Shown here piece after piece: positions 24,843 through 32,880 of a stretch of DNA of 37,044 nt. Numbering within the stretch: the first letter of the stretch is position 1; each line of letters begins with the position of its first letter. Made by a program: the position numbers and the translations under genes. This DNA comes from Actinomycetota bacterium (lineage in GTDB: Bacteria > Actinomycetota > Acidimicrobiia > Acidimicrobiales > Ilumatobacteraceae), in NCBI GenBank assembly GCA_017853685.1, contig JAFMJD010000006.1:1-37044 (forward strand), read 5' to 3'. Under the pieces are notes generated by a model. The model was not told the DNA's origin, ran no database searches, and was given only the letters and a program-made list of their open reading frames with translations.

Positions 24843-25763
24843 CTAGCGGCGGTTGGCCTGCCAGGGGAATGCGGCTCGTTGCACGGTGAGCGAATACAGC
24901 ACGAGCGACGCGATCACCACACCCATGCCCACGAACTGCACCGGGCGCACCGACTCGCCGAGGAGCAACCACGCCGCACCGGCGGCCAGCGCGGGCTGCG
25001 ACACCTGCATCGTGGAGATCGTGCCGAGTGCCAGATGTTTCTGTGCAACGAGGATGAGCGTGTGGGCGATCACGCCGTTGCTCAGGGTGAGCAGCAGCAG
25101 CCACGGCCAGCCATGGGCGGGAATCGCGGTGACGAATCCCTGCGAGATGGACCACGGCAGCACCACGATGCCCGCCGAGAGCGACGTGCACGCCATGAAC
25201 TCACCGATGTCGATGCGCGGGCGGAACTTCTTGGAGAGCAGCAGGTAGGTGGCCCACGTGAAGATGGACCCGATCGCCATCGCCACGCCGAACACGTTCG
25301 ACTCGCCCTGGTTCTTCTCGCTCATCAGCGCAACGAGTGCCACGCCGCCGATGGCAGGTGCACCCCACACCAGGGCTCGCCACGGAATCCGCTCGCGGTA
25401 GAACAACGCGCTGGCCGGCACGATGACGAGCGGTCCGAGGGCGCCGAGGAACTCCACATTCGCCACCCTCGTGTGTTGCACGGCGGTGAAGAAGCAGGCG
25501 ATGTTCATGCCGAACATGGCGCCGGGCAGCGCAGCGGTCTTGAGTCCGTTCCACGTGATGTGCTTGCCGCGGAACGCAAGGATGATCTGCCATGCCACGC
25601 ACGCCATGAGCGAGCGCACACAGGCGAGGGTGATGCCCGGCGTGCCGGCCTTCTTGGCCACGGTGGAGCCGAGCGAGAGCACGCACACCGAGGTGATGAG
25701 TGCGGGCCAACCTGCGTCGAGGCGGCTCGCGTTGGAGCGAACCGCAGTCATGGTGCGAGACAT
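24843..25763 (-). CDS. EamA/DMT-family transporter
   Basis: 306 residues with about ten membrane segments in two EamA repeats (each ending in a PLV/ALLLGE-type block: FLGALGPLVIVPASALFYRERIPW in the first and QVSQPALAAGAAWLLLGESVRPVQFVGMGVVIASL in the second). Such proteins usually export or import small metabolites; the substrate cannot be told. It follows the CDF gene after 3 bp and directly precedes the TPP riboswitch, so thiamine-related transport is a possibility, but it lies upstream of the aptamer and would not itself be controlled by it. Start ATG 25763; ATG 25751 (MTAV) is an alternative. Confidence 0.85.
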   Translation of the reverse strand: MSRTMTAVRSNASRLDAGWPALITSVCVLSLGSTVAKKAGTPGITLACVRSLMACVAWQIILAFRGKHITWNGLKTAALPGAMFGMNIACFFTAVQHTRVANVEFLGALGPLVIVPASALFYRERIPWRALVWGAPAIGGVALVALMSEKNQGESNVFGVAMAIGSIFTWATYLLLSKKFRPRIDIGEFMACTSLSAGIVVLPWSISQGFVTAIPAHGWPWLLLLTLSNGVIAHTLILVAQKHLALGTISTMQVSQPALAAGAAWLLLGESVRPVQFVGMGVVIASLVLYSLTVQRAAFPWQANRR

Positions 25764-25766
25764 GGC

Positions 25767-26687
25767 TCAGTTCGCCCCGGTGCGCGCAATGTCGGGTTCG
25801 ACATAGACCGTCTGCGCCATCGGTTCGCGCTCGCGGATCGCTGCCTCCACACCGTCGATCGCCGTGGCGAGATCCGCAACGCTCAACGAATGGTCGAACT
25901 CGACCTTGATACCCACGAGCAACTGTTCGGGGCCGATGTGCTGGGTCTTGAGGTGGATGACGCTGCGCACTGCGGGATGCTCGTTGGCGGCAGCGCGGAT
26001 GCGGGCCTCACTCTCCGTACTCGCCGTCTCGCCGAGCAGCGAGGCCTTCATCTCCACCGCAAGGATGATGGCGATGACGGTGAGGAGCACGCCGATGGCG
26101 ATCGACGCGATCGAGTCCCACACCGGGTCGTGGGTGAAGTGCGAGAGCAGCACCCCGACAAAGGCAAAGATCAGGCCCACTTCGGCTCCGGTGTCCTCGA
26201 GCAGGACCACCGGAAGTTCGGGTGAGCGAGACGTGCGGATGAAGGTCCACCACGACATCCCGGCAGGTCGCACATGGTTGGCCTCTCGCACGGCGGTGGC
26301 GAGCGACGCCGTCTCGAGTGCGATGGCCACTGCGAGGATCACGATGGCGACCGGCAGGTTCTTCGTCTCGTGCGGGTGAGCGAGTTTCTTGATGCCTTCG
26401 TAGAGCGCAAAGAGTCCGCCCATGCTGAAGAGCACGAGCGCCACGATGAACGACCAGAAATACCGCTCCCGGCCGTAGCCGAACGGATTGCGCCGGTCCG
26501 GTGCGCGCCGTGCGCGCCGTGATCCGAGCAGGAGCAGTGCTTGGTTGCCGGTATCGGCGAGCGAGTGGCCGGCTTCGGCGAGCATGCCGGCCGATCGGGT
26601 GAAGGCGAAGCCGACGAACTTGGCGATGGCGATCCCGAGGTTCGCGCAGAAGGCCGCCAGAATCGCTTTCTTCGAACCTTCCTGCAC
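25767..26687 (-). CDS. Cation diffusion facilitator, SLC30A9-like
   Basis: 306 residues from GTG 26687. Six membrane helices and a C-terminal cytoplasmic domain. The first metal-site motif is HSLAD (in LAEAGHSLADTGNQALLLLG). The helix-5 motif is LLEDTGAEVGLIFAFVG, an ED-x-A-x-x-G form of the SLC30A9/ZnT9-like branch rather than the HxxxD of classical Zn exporters. A YGRERYFWSF segment and the C-terminal VRSVIHLKTQHIGPEQLLVGIKVEFD domain support the family. It likely moves Zn(II) or another divalent ion by proton antiport. No Shine-Dalgarno is visible before GTG 26687. It diverges from an SDR gene across 40 bp. Confidence 0.85.
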   Translation of the reverse strand: MQEGSKKAILAAFCANLGIAIAKFVGFAFTRSAGMLAEAGHSLADTGNQALLLLGSRRARRAPDRRNPFGYGRERYFWSFIVALVLFSMGGLFALYEGIKKLAHPHETKNLPVAIVILAVAIALETASLATAVREANHVRPAGMSWWTFIRTSRSPELPVVLLEDTGAEVGLIFAFVGVLLSHFTHDPVWDSIASIAIGVLLTVIAIILAVEMKASLLGETASTESEARIRAAANEHPAVRSVIHLKTQHIGPEQLLVGIKVEFDHSLSVADLATAIDGVEAAIREREPMAQTVYVEPDIARTGAN

Positions 26688-26727
26688 GAATGAGTAGGTT
26701 GGCACACGGCGACAAGGGGGAGTGGTA

Positions 26728-27513
26728 GTGGGGCAATTGTCGGGTCGTGTGGCGCTTGTCACCGGCGGTGGCCGGGGCATCGGGCGGGGAATCTCCGAAC
26801 TGCTGGCCTCCGAGGGAGCAGCCGTCGGGGTGAACTACCGCAAGGACGTCGAGGCGGCCGAATCCACCGTGGCAGCCATCACGGCGGCCGGTGGGGTGGC
26901 TCGCATGTACGGGGCCTCGATCGACGACCCGGACGCCGATGCAGCGATGGTGGAAGCCATGCTGGCCGACTTCGGTCATATCGACATCCTCGTGTGCAAC
27001 GCCGGCATTGCGTCTCGAGGCCTGTCGGTGGCCGACACCGATCCCACCGAGGTTGCGCGTCTGCTCGGTACGCACGCCGTGGGCCCACATCATCTGTGCC
27101 GACTGGTGCTGCCGTCGATGCGTACCCGTGGCCGGGGCGACATCGTGATGGTGTCGTCGGTGGCGGGTCGAACGATGGGCCCCAACGGTGCCCCGTACAA
27201 CATGGGCAAAGCGGCGATGGAAGCCCTTGCGTACACCCTCGCCAAGGAGGAACGCCCACATGGCATCCACGTGAATGTGGTGGCTCCCGGTCTCGTGGAG
27301 ACCGACATGGGTGTGCGCCTTGCTCGCGCGATGACCGGACGGCGAGACATCCAGGACCTGCGCTCGGTCGATGCATCCATGCCGTTCGGGCGTGTGTGCC
27401 AACCGCGAGACGTGGCCAATGTGGTGCTGTGGCTGTGCAGCGACGGTGCTGGGTACGTGACGGGCCAACGCATCGAGTGCGACGGCGGCGGACCGGTCAC
27501 GCCCATCGTCTGA
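26728..27513 (+). CDS. SDR-family oxidoreductase (FabG-like)
   Basis: 261 residues. Classical short-chain dehydrogenase: GGGRGIGRG nucleotide loop (residues about 13-21), NAG after the fourth strand, catalytic Ser in MVSSVAGRT, Tyr and Lys in PYNMGKAAM (YxxxK), and the terminal YVTGQRIECDGGG. It reduces or oxidises an unknown carbonyl/alcohol with NAD(P)(H); similarity to FabG does not prove a fatty-acid role. GTG 26728 is preferred over 26722 because GGGGGA (26716-26721) gives better spacing. It precedes the nfuA gene by 20 bp, so both may share a transcript. Confidence 0.88.
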   Translation: MGQLSGRVALVTGGGRGIGRGISELLASEGAAVGVNYRKDVEAAESTVAAITAAGGVARMYGASIDDPDADAAMVEAMLADFGHIDILVCNAGIASRGLSVADTDPTEVARLLGTHAVGPHHLCRLVLPSMRTRGRGDIVMVSSVAGRTMGPNGAPYNMGKAAMEALAYTLAKEERPHGIHVNVVAPGLVETDMGVRLARAMTGRRDIQDLRSVDASMPFGRVCQPRDVANVVLWLCSDGAGYVTGQRIECDGGGPVTPIV

Positions 27514-27533
27514 GCGCCGATAGCCTCAGCGAT

Positions 27534-28202
27534 GTGACCACCCCCGGATCTGCATCCCCGCTGGCCGCAGGCGTGCAGTCGCCGCTTGCGCCCGCTACCC
27601 CCGCATCGGCCCCGATCATCGAGATCACCGATGCAGCACTCGCGACGCTGATCGAGTTGCGGGCCGAGGAAGCCGACGCCGAGCGACTGGGTCTGCGCCT
27701 CGAGGTTGCCGGCGACAACGGCGACACCTTCCAGTACGACCTGTCCTTCGACGAGTACACCAAGGCTGCCTTCACCGACGAGGTGCGCACGCACAACGGT
27801 CTCAAGGTCATCATCCCCGCCCGTGACATCGACAAGCTCCAGGGCGCGGTGCTGGACTACGCCGGTTCGAGCGGCTTGGTCATCCGCAACCCGAACAAGC
27901 CCGTCGGCGCCCGCATCGAGGGACTCACGCACGACGATGCGCTCTCGGCCGAGATCGATGCGCTGCTGACGGCCGAGATCAACCCGGCGCTGGCCGCCCA
28001 CGGCGGTTTTGTCACCTTCGTCGGCCACGACGGCGAGGGCGCGGCGTACCTGCGCATGGGTGGCGGTTGCCACGGGTGCTCGATGAGTCGCATGACGATG
28101 ATGGACGGTGTGCAGACGATGCTCGTCGAGCGCATCCCCACCGTGGTCAAAGTGGTGGACGTGACCGATCACGCCACGGGCGAGAACCCGTACTACTCCT
28201 GA
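27534..28202 (+). CDS. nfuA: NfuA-like Fe-S cluster carrier
   Basis: 222 residues from GTG 27534. Residues about 28-125 form a degenerate A-type (IscA-like) domain, without the cluster cysteines, and residues about 130-222 form a NifU C-terminal domain with GGGCHGCSMSRMTM, whose CxxC binds a bridging [4Fe-4S] cluster in a dimer. This is the E. coli NfuA domain order, and the protein delivers clusters to apoproteins. The first about 25 residues are Ala/Pro/Ser-rich and probably disordered. No iron-sulfur assembly genes are adjacent. Confidence 0.9.
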   Translation: MTTPGSASPLAAGVQSPLAPATPASAPIIEITDAALATLIELRAEEADAERLGLRLEVAGDNGDTFQYDLSFDEYTKAAFTDEVRTHNGLKVIIPARDIDKLQGAVLDYAGSSGLVIRNPNKPVGARIEGLTHDDALSAEIDALLTAEINPALAAHGGFVTFVGHDGEGAAYLRMGGGCHGCSMSRMTMMDGVQTMLVERIPTVVKVVDVTDHATGENPYYS

Positions 28203-28317
28203 TTCGTTCGTGCCACCGCTGAGGCGGTCGGCTGCCCCGGAGCCCGGGGGTGCCTGACTACGATGCAGCGAGGCGGGTCATCGGCCCGCATCGGGTTTCG
28301 ATCGTCGAAGAGGTCCC

Positions 28318-29730
28318 ATGTCCGGAATCGTGAGTTACGGCGCCTACATCCCCTACTGGCGTCTGCAGCGCAGCGCCATCGGCGCGGCACTCGGCAGCGG
28401 CGGCGGGCGCGGCACGCGGTCGGTGGCGAGCTACGACGAGGACACCACCTCGATGGCGGTGGAGGCAGGTCGCATCGCACTTGCGGCTGCTCCGTCCGGG
28501 TTCGTTCCGCACACGCTGTGGTTCGCCACGGCCACACCGGCCTATCTCGACAAGACGAACGCCACGGGGATCCACGCAGCACTGGCGTTGCCCGACTGGG
28601 CCGGGGCCTTCGACACGATCGGGTCCGTGCGTTCGCAGGTGGCCGCGATGATGGGCGCCGCGAGCGGTGGTCCGCAGATTGCGCTCGTGTCGGACATCCG
28701 TGTCGGTCTGCCCGGTGGTGGCGACGAGTCCAATGGCGGCGACGCCGCCGCAGCAATCTGCTTCGGAGACCAGAACGTGATCTGCGAGCAGTTCGGTGGG
28801 GCCTTCGCCACTGCAGAGTTCGTGGATCGCTGGCGCGAACCGGGTGATGTGGCGTCGAAACAGTGGGAGGAACGCTTCGGTGAGTACGCCTACCTGCCGT
28901 TGGTGCAGCAGGCGTTCCAGCGCGCACTCGACAGCACCGGTGTGTCTGCTGCTTCGTTCGACCACGTCATCATCAGCGGTCTGCACGGCCGTGCTGCCAA
29001 GGCCACGGCCAAGGCGATCGGGGTGCGCCCCGAGTCCGTCGCCGACGACCTGTCGGCCACGATCGGCAACTCGGGTACCGCGCAGGCGATGGTGAACCTG
29101 TGCGACGTGCTCGATCGGGCCGAACCCGGCCAGACGATCGCGGTGGTGATCCTCGCCGACGGTGCCAGTGTGTGGTTCCTCCGGGCCACGCCCGAGCTCG
29201 CCGCCTTCCGGGCCCGACAGGGCGCAACGGTGGCTGCGCAGATCGCCTCGACCCGTGACGATCTCACCTACGCCTCGTACCTCACGTGGCGTGGCCTGCT
29301 GCACCGCGAGCCGCCGCGCCGGCCCGAGCCGGATCGACCGGCCGCCCCGCCGAGCCTGCGGCGCAATCAGTGGAAGTTCGGGTTCTTCGGATCCCGGGAC
29401 GAGACCGGATTCGTGCACCTGCCGCCGTCCAGGGTGAGTTTCGGCACCGGCGAGATCGATCACATGGAGCCGGTCCGTATGGCCGATGTGCAGGCCACCA
29501 TCGCCACCTACACCGTGGACCGACTGGCCTACAGCCTCAGCCCGCCCGTGGTGGCTGCAGTGATCGACTTCGACGGCGGGGGCCGGTTCCAGTGCGAACT
29601 CACCGACGTGGATCCCGATCGGGTGAAGATCGGCGACCGGGTGGAGATGACCTTCCGCCGTCTCTACACACAAGACGGCGTACACAACTACTTCTGGAAG
29701 GCCCGACCGATCCGCGGTCGGGCAGAATGA
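28318..29730 (+). CDS. HMG-CoA synthase-like / OB-fold (DUF35) fusion protein
   Basis: 470 residues. The N-terminal about 320 residues have the thiolase fold of archaeal-type HMG-CoA synthase (VSYGAYIPYWRL, SYDEDTTSMAVEAGRIAL, then VISGLHGRAAKATAKAIG and IGNSGTAQAMVNLCDVL). The position where a catalytic Cys is expected reads IGSVRSQVAAM, apparently a Ser. From about residue 350 follows an OB-fold domain of the DUF35 type (YTVDRLAYSLSPPVVAAVIDFDGGGRFQCELTDVD... RVEMTFRRLY); the preceding zinc-ribbon part (FGFFGSRDETGFVHLPPSRVSF) lacks the usual CxxC pairs. It lies 51 bp before a thiolase, matching the known thiolase/HMGS/DUF35 complexes. Non-catalytic or altered acyl transfer is inferred. Start ATG 28318 follows GAAGAGG. 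Confidence 0.82.
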   Translation: MSGIVSYGAYIPYWRLQRSAIGAALGSGGGRGTRSVASYDEDTTSMAVEAGRIALAAAPSGFVPHTLWFATATPAYLDKTNATGIHAALALPDWAGAFDTIGSVRSQVAAMMGAASGGPQIALVSDIRVGLPGGGDESNGGDAAAAICFGDQNVICEQFGGAFATAEFVDRWREPGDVASKQWEERFGEYAYLPLVQQAFQRALDSTGVSAASFDHVIISGLHGRAAKATAKAIGVRPESVADDLSATIGNSGTAQAMVNLCDVLDRAEPGQTIAVVILADGASVWFLRATPELAAFRARQGATVAAQIASTRDDLTYASYLTWRGLLHREPPRRPEPDRPAAPPSLRRNQWKFGFFGSRDETGFVHLPPSRVSFGTGEIDHMEPVRMADVQATIATYTVDRLAYSLSPPVVAAVIDFDGGGRFQCELTDVDPDRVKIGDRVEMTFRRLYTQDGVHNYFWKARPIRGRAE

Positions 29731-29781
29731 CCACGAGCACCCGCACGGCGACAGCGTTCGCCGGGCCCAAGGAGGACTGAC

Positions 29782-30978
29782 ATGGCGTCACACGGAATCC
29801 GCGACAAGGTGGCCATCATCGGCATGGGTTGCACCAACTTCGGCGAGCACTGGGACAAGTCCACCGACGACATGCTCGTGGAGTCGTCGTCGGCTGCGCT
29901 TACCAATGCGGGTGTGCGACTCGACGACATCGATGCGTTCTGGTTGGGCACGATGGGCTCGGGCCTGTCGGGCCTCACGCTGTCGAGGCCGCTCAAGATC
30001 CAGCACAAGCCCGTGACGCACGTGGAGAACTACTGCGCCACCGGCAGCGAGGCGTTCCGCAATGCGTGCTACGCGGTTGCGTCCGGCGCCTACGACGTGG
30101 TCATGGCGATCGGTGTGGAGAAGCTGAAGGACTCGGGGTATTCGGGTCTCGTGGTGGGAGCACCGGCACACGACGGCACACCGCTCACCGTCACTGCGCC
30201 CGCAAGTTTCTCGTTCCTCGCCCCGGCGTATGCGAAAAAGTACGGCGTCGATCCGGTGGAACTCAAAGAGGTGCTCACGCGCATTGCGTGGAAGAACCAT
30301 CGCAACGGTGCGCTCAACCCGCGTGCACAGTTCCGCAAGGAGGTCTCCAAGGAGACCATCTCGTGCAGCCCCATCGTGGCGGGCCCGCTCGGCATCTTCG
30401 ACTGCTCGGGTGTGTCCGACGGTTCGGCCGCAGCCATCATCGTGCGCGCCGAGGATGCCCACAAGTACACCGACAAGCCGCTCTACGTGAAGGCGCTGTC
30501 GTTCGTCGCCGGCCCCGCCGACGGCCCCATCGATCCGTCGTACGACTACACCTCGTTCGACGAGGTGGTGCACAGCGCCGTGGACGCCTACAAGCAGGCC
30601 GGCATCACCAACCCGCGTGCGGAGCTGGCGATGGCCGAGGTACACGACTGCTTCACGCCCACCGAACTCGTGCTCATGGAAGACCTCGGTTTCTCCGAGC
30701 GCGGCTACGGCTGGAAAGACGTGCTCGACGGATCGTTCGACCTCGACGGCGAATTGCCCGTGAACCCCGACGGCGGCCTCAAGTCGTTCGGCCACCCGAT
30801 CGGAGCGAGCGGACTGCGGATGCTCTTCGAGTGCTGGACCCAGTTGCGCGGTGAGGCAGGTGCGCGCCAGATCTCCTCGGTGGCAGCAGGCAAGAACAAG
30901 GCACTCACCCACAACCTGGGCGGTTCGCCCGGCGCATGCGTGAGTTTCGTGAGCGTCGTCGGGACCGAACTCGGGTGA
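29782..30978 (+). CDS. SCP2-type thiolase / acetyl-CoA acetyltransferase family
   Basis: 398 residues. The nucleophile is Cys85 in ENYCATGSEAF, the HDCF motif (in MAEVHDCFTPTE) replaces the NEAF of classical thiolases, and GHPIGASG supplies another active-site His. A third catalytic-site block, GGSPGACVSFV, carries a Cys in the C-terminal loop only as part of GAC; the usual second cysteine (CGG) is not in its standard form. It condenses or cleaves acyl-CoA; the SCP-x type often acts on branched or steroid side-chain CoAs. Strong AAGGAGG (29769-29775) before ATG 29782. The partner HMGS-like/OB protein lies upstream; GTGA couples it to the propeller gene. Confidence 0.88.
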   Translation: MASHGIRDKVAIIGMGCTNFGEHWDKSTDDMLVESSSAALTNAGVRLDDIDAFWLGTMGSGLSGLTLSRPLKIQHKPVTHVENYCATGSEAFRNACYAVASGAYDVVMAIGVEKLKDSGYSGLVVGAPAHDGTPLTVTAPASFSFLAPAYAKKYGVDPVELKEVLTRIAWKNHRNGALNPRAQFRKEVSKETISCSPIVAGPLGIFDCSGVSDGSAAAIIVRAEDAHKYTDKPLYVKALSFVAGPADGPIDPSYDYTSFDEVVHSAVDAYKQAGITNPRAELAMAEVHDCFTPTELVLMEDLGFSERGYGWKDVLDGSFDLDGELPVNPDGGLKSFGHPIGASGLRMLFECWTQLRGEAGARQISSVAAGKNKALTHNLGGSPGACVSFVSVVGTELG

Positions 30979-32081
30979 CGATCCGGCGCAGGGTGCTGCT
31001 GGCTTCGGCGGTTGCGCTCGGAACACTGGTGTCGGGCGCACTGCCCGCAGCAACACGGGTCGAGGCTCAGGCCGCGGACTCGGCGTCGCGCAAGTTGGTG
31101 TTCGAAAAGCGCATCACCGGACGCAGCCTGTTCTCCAAGAGCCTCGGCATCTCGCCGACGGGCCTCGTGTTCTCGCAGAACATGATGTACCGCCACAACG
31201 TGACGGTGTTCGACCGCACCGGCAAGCTGGTGAAGGTCATCCCCGACACCGTGGACCTCAAGAAGTTCGGTATCCCCGGTAAGTCCGGCCTCTACAAGGG
31301 GTCACCCGTCGAGGTCGCGTTCTCGCCGAACGGGCGCAAGGCCTATGTGTCGAACTACCAGATGTACGGCAAGGGATACAGCCGACCGGGTAACGACAAG
31401 TGCGCCAAGGGTCGCTGGGACAAGAGTTTCGTCTATCGCATCGACATCCCCACACTCACGATCGATCAGGTGATCCCGGTGGGAGCGGTGCCGAAGTACG
31501 TGGCCGTGACCCCCGACGGGTCCAAGCTCGTCGTGTCGAACTGGTGCTCGTACAGCGTGTCGATCATCAACATCTACACGGGGGCAACCCTGAAAGAGCT
31601 GCCGGTGGGGCGCTTCCCCCGTGGCATCGCTATCACGTCGGACTCGACGTACGCCTACATCGCGGTGATGGGCGCGAACCGCATCACCAAGGTGAACCTG
31701 CGCACCTACGCCACGTCCAACGTCAAGGGTGCGGGAACCTCGCCGCGGCACCTGATCCTGTCGCCCGACAACAAGACGCTGTACGTGTCGAACAATCTGG
31801 CCAATGCCGTGCGCAAGATCACCCTCGCCACCGGCAGGGTGCGAACCGTGGTGAGCGGCAAGCGTCCGCGCAGCATGGCGCTGTCTGCCGACGGCACGAG
31901 TCTGTACGTGGTGAACTTCTACAGCGACACCGTGTCCAAGATCCGCACGTCGGACTTCAAGGTGCTGCAGCGACTGAACACCAAGGGCGTGCACCCCATC
32001 GGCATCACCTACGACCCGGTCACCCGTCGTGTGTGGGTGGCGAACTACCGCGGCAGCATCGCTATTTTCCAGGAGCGTTGA
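30975..32081 (+). CDS. Secreted YVTN/YncE-type beta-propeller protein
   Basis: 368 residues from GTG 30975. A signal peptide (VTIRRRVLLASAVALGTLVSGALPAATRVEA) is followed by about six propeller blades, each with a YVSN/VVSN-like strand: KAYVSNYQMY, KLVVSNWCSYSVSIINIYTG, YAYIAVMGANRITKVNL, TLYVSNNLANAVRKITLATG, SLYVVNFYSDTVSKI and RVWVANYRGSIAIF. No lipobox is seen, so it is probably exported freely or wall-associated. Function of such propellers is mostly binding or scaffolding; unknown here. The GTG overlaps the thiolase stop (GTGA), which suggests co-translation of a secreted protein with cytoplasmic acyl-CoA enzymes. Its 3' end overlaps that of the phosphatase gene by 20 bp (convergent). 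Confidence 0.8.
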   Translation: MTIRRRVLLASAVALGTLVSGALPAATRVEAQAADSASRKLVFEKRITGRSLFSKSLGISPTGLVFSQNMMYRHNVTVFDRTGKLVKVIPDTVDLKKFGIPGKSGLYKGSPVEVAFSPNGRKAYVSNYQMYGKGYSRPGNDKCAKGRWDKSFVYRIDIPTLTIDQVIPVGAVPKYVAVTPDGSKLVVSNWCSYSVSIINIYTGATLKELPVGRFPRGIAITSDSTYAYIAVMGANRITKVNLRTYATSNVKGAGTSPRHLILSPDNKTLYVSNNLANAVRKITLATGRVRTVVSGKRPRSMALSADGTSLYVVNFYSDTVSKIRTSDFKVLQRLNTKGVHPIGITYDPVTRRVWVANYRGSIAIFQER

Positions 32082-32880
32082 GCACCCCGAGCACCGCATC
32101 GTGCAGATGGGTGTTGCTCGACACCGCACTGTCGTGCAGATAGGTGCGCTCGCCGAGTCGATCGGTGAACGTGCCGCCCGCCTGCTCCACCACGACCTGC
32201 ACGGCTGCGAGGTCGTAGGGCGACAGGCCGATGGCATCGACTGCGGCATCGAGGGCGCCCTCGGCAACCAGCATGTGCTGCCAGAAGTCACCGAAGCCTC
32301 GTGCTCGGTAGGCGCGCTGTTGCAGTTCGACGAGTCGCGGTGTGAGTCCGAGTTCGTCCCACCCTGCGTTGAACGTGACCGACACCTGGGCATCGCCGAG
32401 CGACGCCGTGGGCGACACCGCGAGTGGGTGGTCGCCCACGAAGGCACCGACACCCACTGCAGCCTTCCAGCGTCGACCGAGCGCAGGCGCTGACACCACG
32501 CCCACCACCGGTCCGTGTTCGCGGTGCACGAGGGCGATGAGCGATGCCCACACCGGGATGCCGCGCACGAAGTTCGAGGTGCCGTCGATGGGGTCCACCA
32601 CCCAACGCCAGTCGGCGTCGGGATTACCGCGCGCTCCGTGCTCCTCGCCGAGCAGGCTGTGCTGTGGCCGACGTTCGGCCAGCACTGCAGCGATGCGAGC
32701 TTCGGTCTCGCGGTCTGCTTCGGTGACCTCGGTGCGGTTGGCCTTCCAGTCCACCGAGAACGCTTTGGCCCGGTAGCGGGGCAGGGTGATCGAGTCGGCG
32801 AGGTCGGCGAGTTCGAGTGCGAGCGCCAACTCGTCTGCGAGGTCGCTCACCGGGGGTGTGTGCACCCGGCCATCATGCAT
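32062..32880 (-). CDS. hisN: HisN/inositol-monophosphatase-family phosphatase
   Basis: About 272 residues. Mg-dependent phosphatase of the IMPase superfamily: KANRTEVTEADRETEARI, GEEHG, the metal-binding VVDPIDGTSNFVRGIP, and the C-terminal GLSPYDLAAVQVVVEQAGG, where the usual WD is YD. The DADRETE and RGIPVW forms are those of actinobacterial histidinol-phosphatase HisN; an inositol or nucleotide phosphatase cannot be excluded. ATG 32880 overlaps the dxs stop by 8 bp, so it is likely translated with dxs. Confidence 0.78.
   Translation of the reverse strand: MHDGRVHTPPVSDLADELALALELADLADSITLPRYRAKAFSVDWKANRTEVTEADRETEARIAAVLAERRPQHSLLGEEHGARGNPDADWRWVVDPIDGTSNFVRGIPVWASLIALVHREHGPVVGVVSAPALGRRWKAAVGVGAFVGDHPLAVSPTASLGDAQVSVTFNAGWDELGLTPRLVELQQRAYRARGFGDFWQHMLVAEGALDAAVDAIGLSPYDLAAVQVVVEQAGGTFTDRLGERTYLHDSAVSSNTHLHDAVLGVLNAPGK

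Noticed and set aside
24399-26225. Open frame of 608 codons on the plus strand across thiN, EamA and CDF
   Set aside because: It runs antisense through three well-supported genes and the TPP riboswitch, with composition of a shadow frame.
28318-30978. Mevalonate pathway start (thiolase plus HMG-CoA synthase)
   Set aside because: The HMGS-like protein appears to lack the catalytic Cys, no HMG-CoA reductase is present, and dxs shows the MEP route is used.
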